Shown piece after piece: positions 60,721-64,000 of a stretch of 64,000 bases of DNA; the first letter of the stretch is position 1, and each line of letters starts with the position of its first letter. The stretch is from assembly GCF_042242105.1 (NCBI RefSeq), contig NC_092025.1, positions 14,312,309 through 14,376,308 of the forward strand, written 5' to 3'. The notes under the pieces were generated by a model that saw only the letters and a program-made list of their open reading frames with translations, was not told where the DNA came from and ran no database searches. The DNA comes from Pempheris klunzingeri. Taxonomy: Eukaryota > Chordata > Actinopteri > Acropomatiformes > Pempheridae. A program made the position numbers and the translations under genes.

Positions 60721-63700
60721 CCCCAAGCTTGCACTCTAACAATTAGAACTGGTAGAAAATGTGTTGAGGTGCACAGTAATAATGAGTCATTAAGTTTTGT
60801 CTTGAAAGCTGTCACTTAATAAACATGATCATTGTCAGATTCTCAGCCCTTCTCTGGCACATATTTAGAGCTGTGTGCCTTTCAGCTGTGGTTTAACAAG
60901 TCCTCGCTGAATTATGAGCTCATACTGAAACAATGCGGTTGTCTTTTTGTTTTTTTATGTGTCTCACTGAGCAACTGTTTTTCTAATTAACAACAAACTA
61001 TCAATCTTCATCAATCTCAAATTCATTTGTTTTTAATTCTAACACAAAGCAGCCGTCTGAGAGCTTTGCCTTGATAAAATACAGCCTAAAAGTTCATATT
61101 CAAAGTCAGGAAATATCTACTTAATTTTCCACTGTAAAATGTCACGCTCAGTATGTAAAAAACAAACAAAAGAAAAATCTGATCTTTTGATCTGCATCAA
61201 AATTTTGTGTTCATGTTATATGTATCTCTTTTTTAAAAATAAAAAGACTATTAGCTAATATTTCAAAATCAAAGACTGACATCAGTTTTGTCTAGTATCA
61301 GTTTGGCTGGAGACACAGGAAAGTAAAAACAATGTTGAATGATTCAGTCATTGTACACGATGAAATGTCCTCCCCTGACCGCTTTACTCATTCATATTGA
61401 CAGCAGTTGTCTCCTCCTGTACGTGAACAACACTGAATAAGACCTGCAGTACATTTCTGGTTTTCTGTGACAGTGTGACCATGTTTCAAAGTAAAAGCAT
61501 GTACTTTGAGATTGTGGGATAGCAGGAAAATACAAAATCGCATTTGTTCCTCATTCACTTTGCTCCATGCAAATGAGGCAGGTCCCTTCCAGTGGAGAAG
61601 TCATTTCAAAGTGACCACAGCAACTTCTGCTCTGCAACACCACCTGATGTTTAAAGGCCGGCATCCTATTCAATCAGTGGTTGATGGGCTGTGAGACACA
61701 TCAGACACTGAGGTAACACATAATAGTAAAAGTGTTCCTATGGAGGAAAAATGGAGGCCATTTAAAAGGTGGCCTGAAGTTCAGATGCTCAGATATGATT
61801 GAATTCTCTGATCGTAGCAGCTGTTCAACAATAACGATAGTATTTTCACCTTCATTTTAGACACATCCCCTAGTTTGCAGCTGCTTTGGCCTCCAAGACA
61901 TTCATATATAGAGCAAGACGATGAGTCATCGCTTTGCATAAGGCAAGGACATTTGGCGCCTGGACTAAAGAACTCTAATGAATCTTTTCTCTACTTCCCT
62001 TTTCTTTATCTTTCTTTTTGTGTCCTTCCTTTTTGCTGGGCTCAGCTTAAACCCTGTCCCTGCGTCCTTACAAAGTCACTCAACTGGATAAAGTCATTTA
62101 CCTGGATGAAGAGGAGCGAGAGAGGGGAATAGACAGAGAAAGGAGGGGTGGGCCGGGCAGGGCAGAGAGGAAGTCTTTGACAAATACTGCATTTGTAGAG
62201 TGAAGCAAAATGGAGGGAGAGCAGAGAAACTGACTGATCAAGTGAAGTGCACAGAGAGCGCAGAGTTGAAGCCCAAAGACTTTGAAAAGACAAGTTCCAA
62301 CTTGTCTTTTTCAATAACAACAGAACATTGTGTCATTTCTCTTTATTCATGTCCCCAGAAAAATAGAAAAAGGGAATGGTTGAAGAAAGAAATACTACGC
62401 AAGAGAGAGAGAGAGAGAGAGAAGATCGCAGCAAAGGCAGATTGAATACTGTTAAAGTAGCAAAGGAAAGATCTGTAACTATCAGTTACATACAGAAGTG
62501 TATATTTAATTGAACATATGATGCAGGACATTTTAAAAGATGATGTGCTCTTTAACACTGAAATTGTGATAAGCAAAGTGACAAAGACTGAGGCGTGTGT
62601 GGCCTGTTTGGTGTGTACATGATCATTAAGCCCAGCATGTGGTGAAATCAGTCACTGAAACTGCACTTAAGTTAAGATCCATTCCTTTTGTTCCATTCTT
62701 TCTCCTTCTCTACATGATGTACGTTATCGTTTCTATGATTTGGGTTTTCTGTCCATTTAAAACATTTGATGGCAGCACTTGTTTAATCTCACTCAGGTCA
62801 TAATCAGATGACATTTCTAAGATTAACCAAAAACTGTAAGAACTAGTCCAACATCAACACTGGACCGTTTAAACCTAGAGACTTCTTTTGTAGCCACATT
62901 AGCTCCTCGGCTCGTTACAGACTGTATCTCTACGCCCTGAAATTTTGTACAGACATTCACCATCCCCAGAGGATAAATCCTAAGGACTTTGATGATCCCC
63001 TGACTTTTCTAGCGCCACCATTTGGCCAAAGGTCATTCAATACTACTGGTGTACGACCAAATACCTACAAAACTAACGCCATTCCCATCAGCCTCAGCTG
63101 TACTTTGTGTTTAGTGCTTATTGATAGGATGCTACAATGCTAAACTAGGATGGTTAGCATGGCAAAAGTTATGACGCCTGCTGAACATGTTGAGGTTAGT
63201 ATTAAGCTCTGAGCAGCAGTGTGCCTAAGTCTTACAGTCTCACAGGGCCACATATACAGCACACATACGTACACCAGCTATGAACATACAACACATGAAG
63301 TGAATGCTGTCAAAATGAGTCAGGTCAACATACTTTTATCCTTGAACACACAGCTTTCCTGATGCTTTAATACGTAACTCCTCAGCCTCCATATACAACA
63401 TGACAGTGTATGGTACACTGCCATGTCACCTGACATAACAATGTCTCATATTTTGATGTCACTGTTATGTAAAGGCGGCTGCTACACTGCTGACACAGTG
63501 AAATACTGTCATCAAGAGTGTACAAAACTGAACTATCTATCTATCCGCTTGTCTGTTGAATGTTCTTTATTCTATAAATATTAAGCGTTAAATGTTAACA
63601 ATAGAAATGCCTATTTATAGTCGCCTGTTTCAAAAGTATTTATCTATTAATTTATTTGATCTGTGTGGATGAGAGTGTCGGGTGCTAATCATAATCACAC

Positions 63701-64000
63701 TTGTCACACAACTATACATCAAGTCTACTGGACATAATCAATTTCTCGCCTCACTGTCTTAAATCTGGCGCATTAATCACATTTATCAAGATATATAGGA
63801 AGAGAGGTAAACGATTACTTGTTATTGAAACAAATAATCATCATTAAAATCTCTGCTGTCTGTTCGACTCCAGGAATTTACACGTTTGATTTAACATGCT
63901 CACACACGTTCGCACTCTCCTGCTTTTTTCATGTTTGACCTTGGTTCCAAAATCCCTGTGATCTTAATGTAGACCTTTAGTTAAGAGGGTTGATGAGCTC
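60721..64000. other. Intergenic to window end, no gene seen
   Basis: Contains a (GA)n tract at about 62403-62422 and no recognisable coding exon, RNA gene or element. Open frames at 61875-62132 and 62042-62320 overlap on opposite strands and have no domain. Confidence 0.6.

Noticed and set aside
63838-63900. TTCGACTCCAGGAATT as a seventh module copy
   Set aside because: One box only; the rest does not align.

Overview
The window is vertebrate nuclear DNA from a teleost fish, probably a percomorph. It has long AT-rich introns, many CA/GT and CT microsatellites, and fish-type LINE, Tc1 and BEL/Pao relics. Its protein genes match well-known vertebrate families, and a cluster of intronless fish-type olfactory receptors (ORs) is present. 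The species cannot be named from the sequence alone.

Region 1 (1-15955, + strand) holds UBL3, a membrane-anchored ubiquitin-fold protein. Exons 2-5 are exact and complete, ending in a CVIL prenylation box. The first nine codons are not found, so the first ~9.4 kb is read as intron 1. Two RFX-like X-boxes lie in it. Region 2 (15956-30880) is gene-poor and full of fossils: a CR1/L2-type LINE copy, a class-A GPCR (OR-like) pseudogene, a second LINE scrap, an I-clade-like LINE relic with zinc knuckles, and a half Tc1 transposon.

Region 3 (30880-52760) is the OR cluster. Three intact ORs are on + (31163, 34981, 38153), the first two being close tandem paralogs. Two intact ORs (46093-47085 and 51472-52434) and one pseudogene (42494-43303) are on -, all in one subfamily. 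Fragments of a further dead OR lie at 33748-34310. COA4, a mitochondrial twin-CX9C cytochrome oxidase assembly factor, sits on the - strand inside the cluster. The three - strand ORs share one promoter plan: homeodomain-type site, an O/E (EBF)-like palindrome, a TATA-like box, a short non-coding leader exon, and for the two intact genes an intron of about 160 bp before the coding exon.

Region 4 (52760-64000) has no protein gene. Its main content is a repeated module of about 150-210 bp found five times here (54.0, 54.6, 55.8 reversed, 57.4 and 60.5 kb) and once inside the cluster (44.1 kb). Each copy keeps the same ordered set of short sites: CTAATGAG, a TGATGTCA-type site, TTAATGA, GTAACAAACAAA and CTAATTAATCTC, usually preceded by a GACTCCTGGGAGTC-like palindrome. 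The grammar resembles OR enhancers (LHX2-type homeodomain plus EBF sites) and is the most interesting signal in the window. A dispersed repeat family remains the main alternative.
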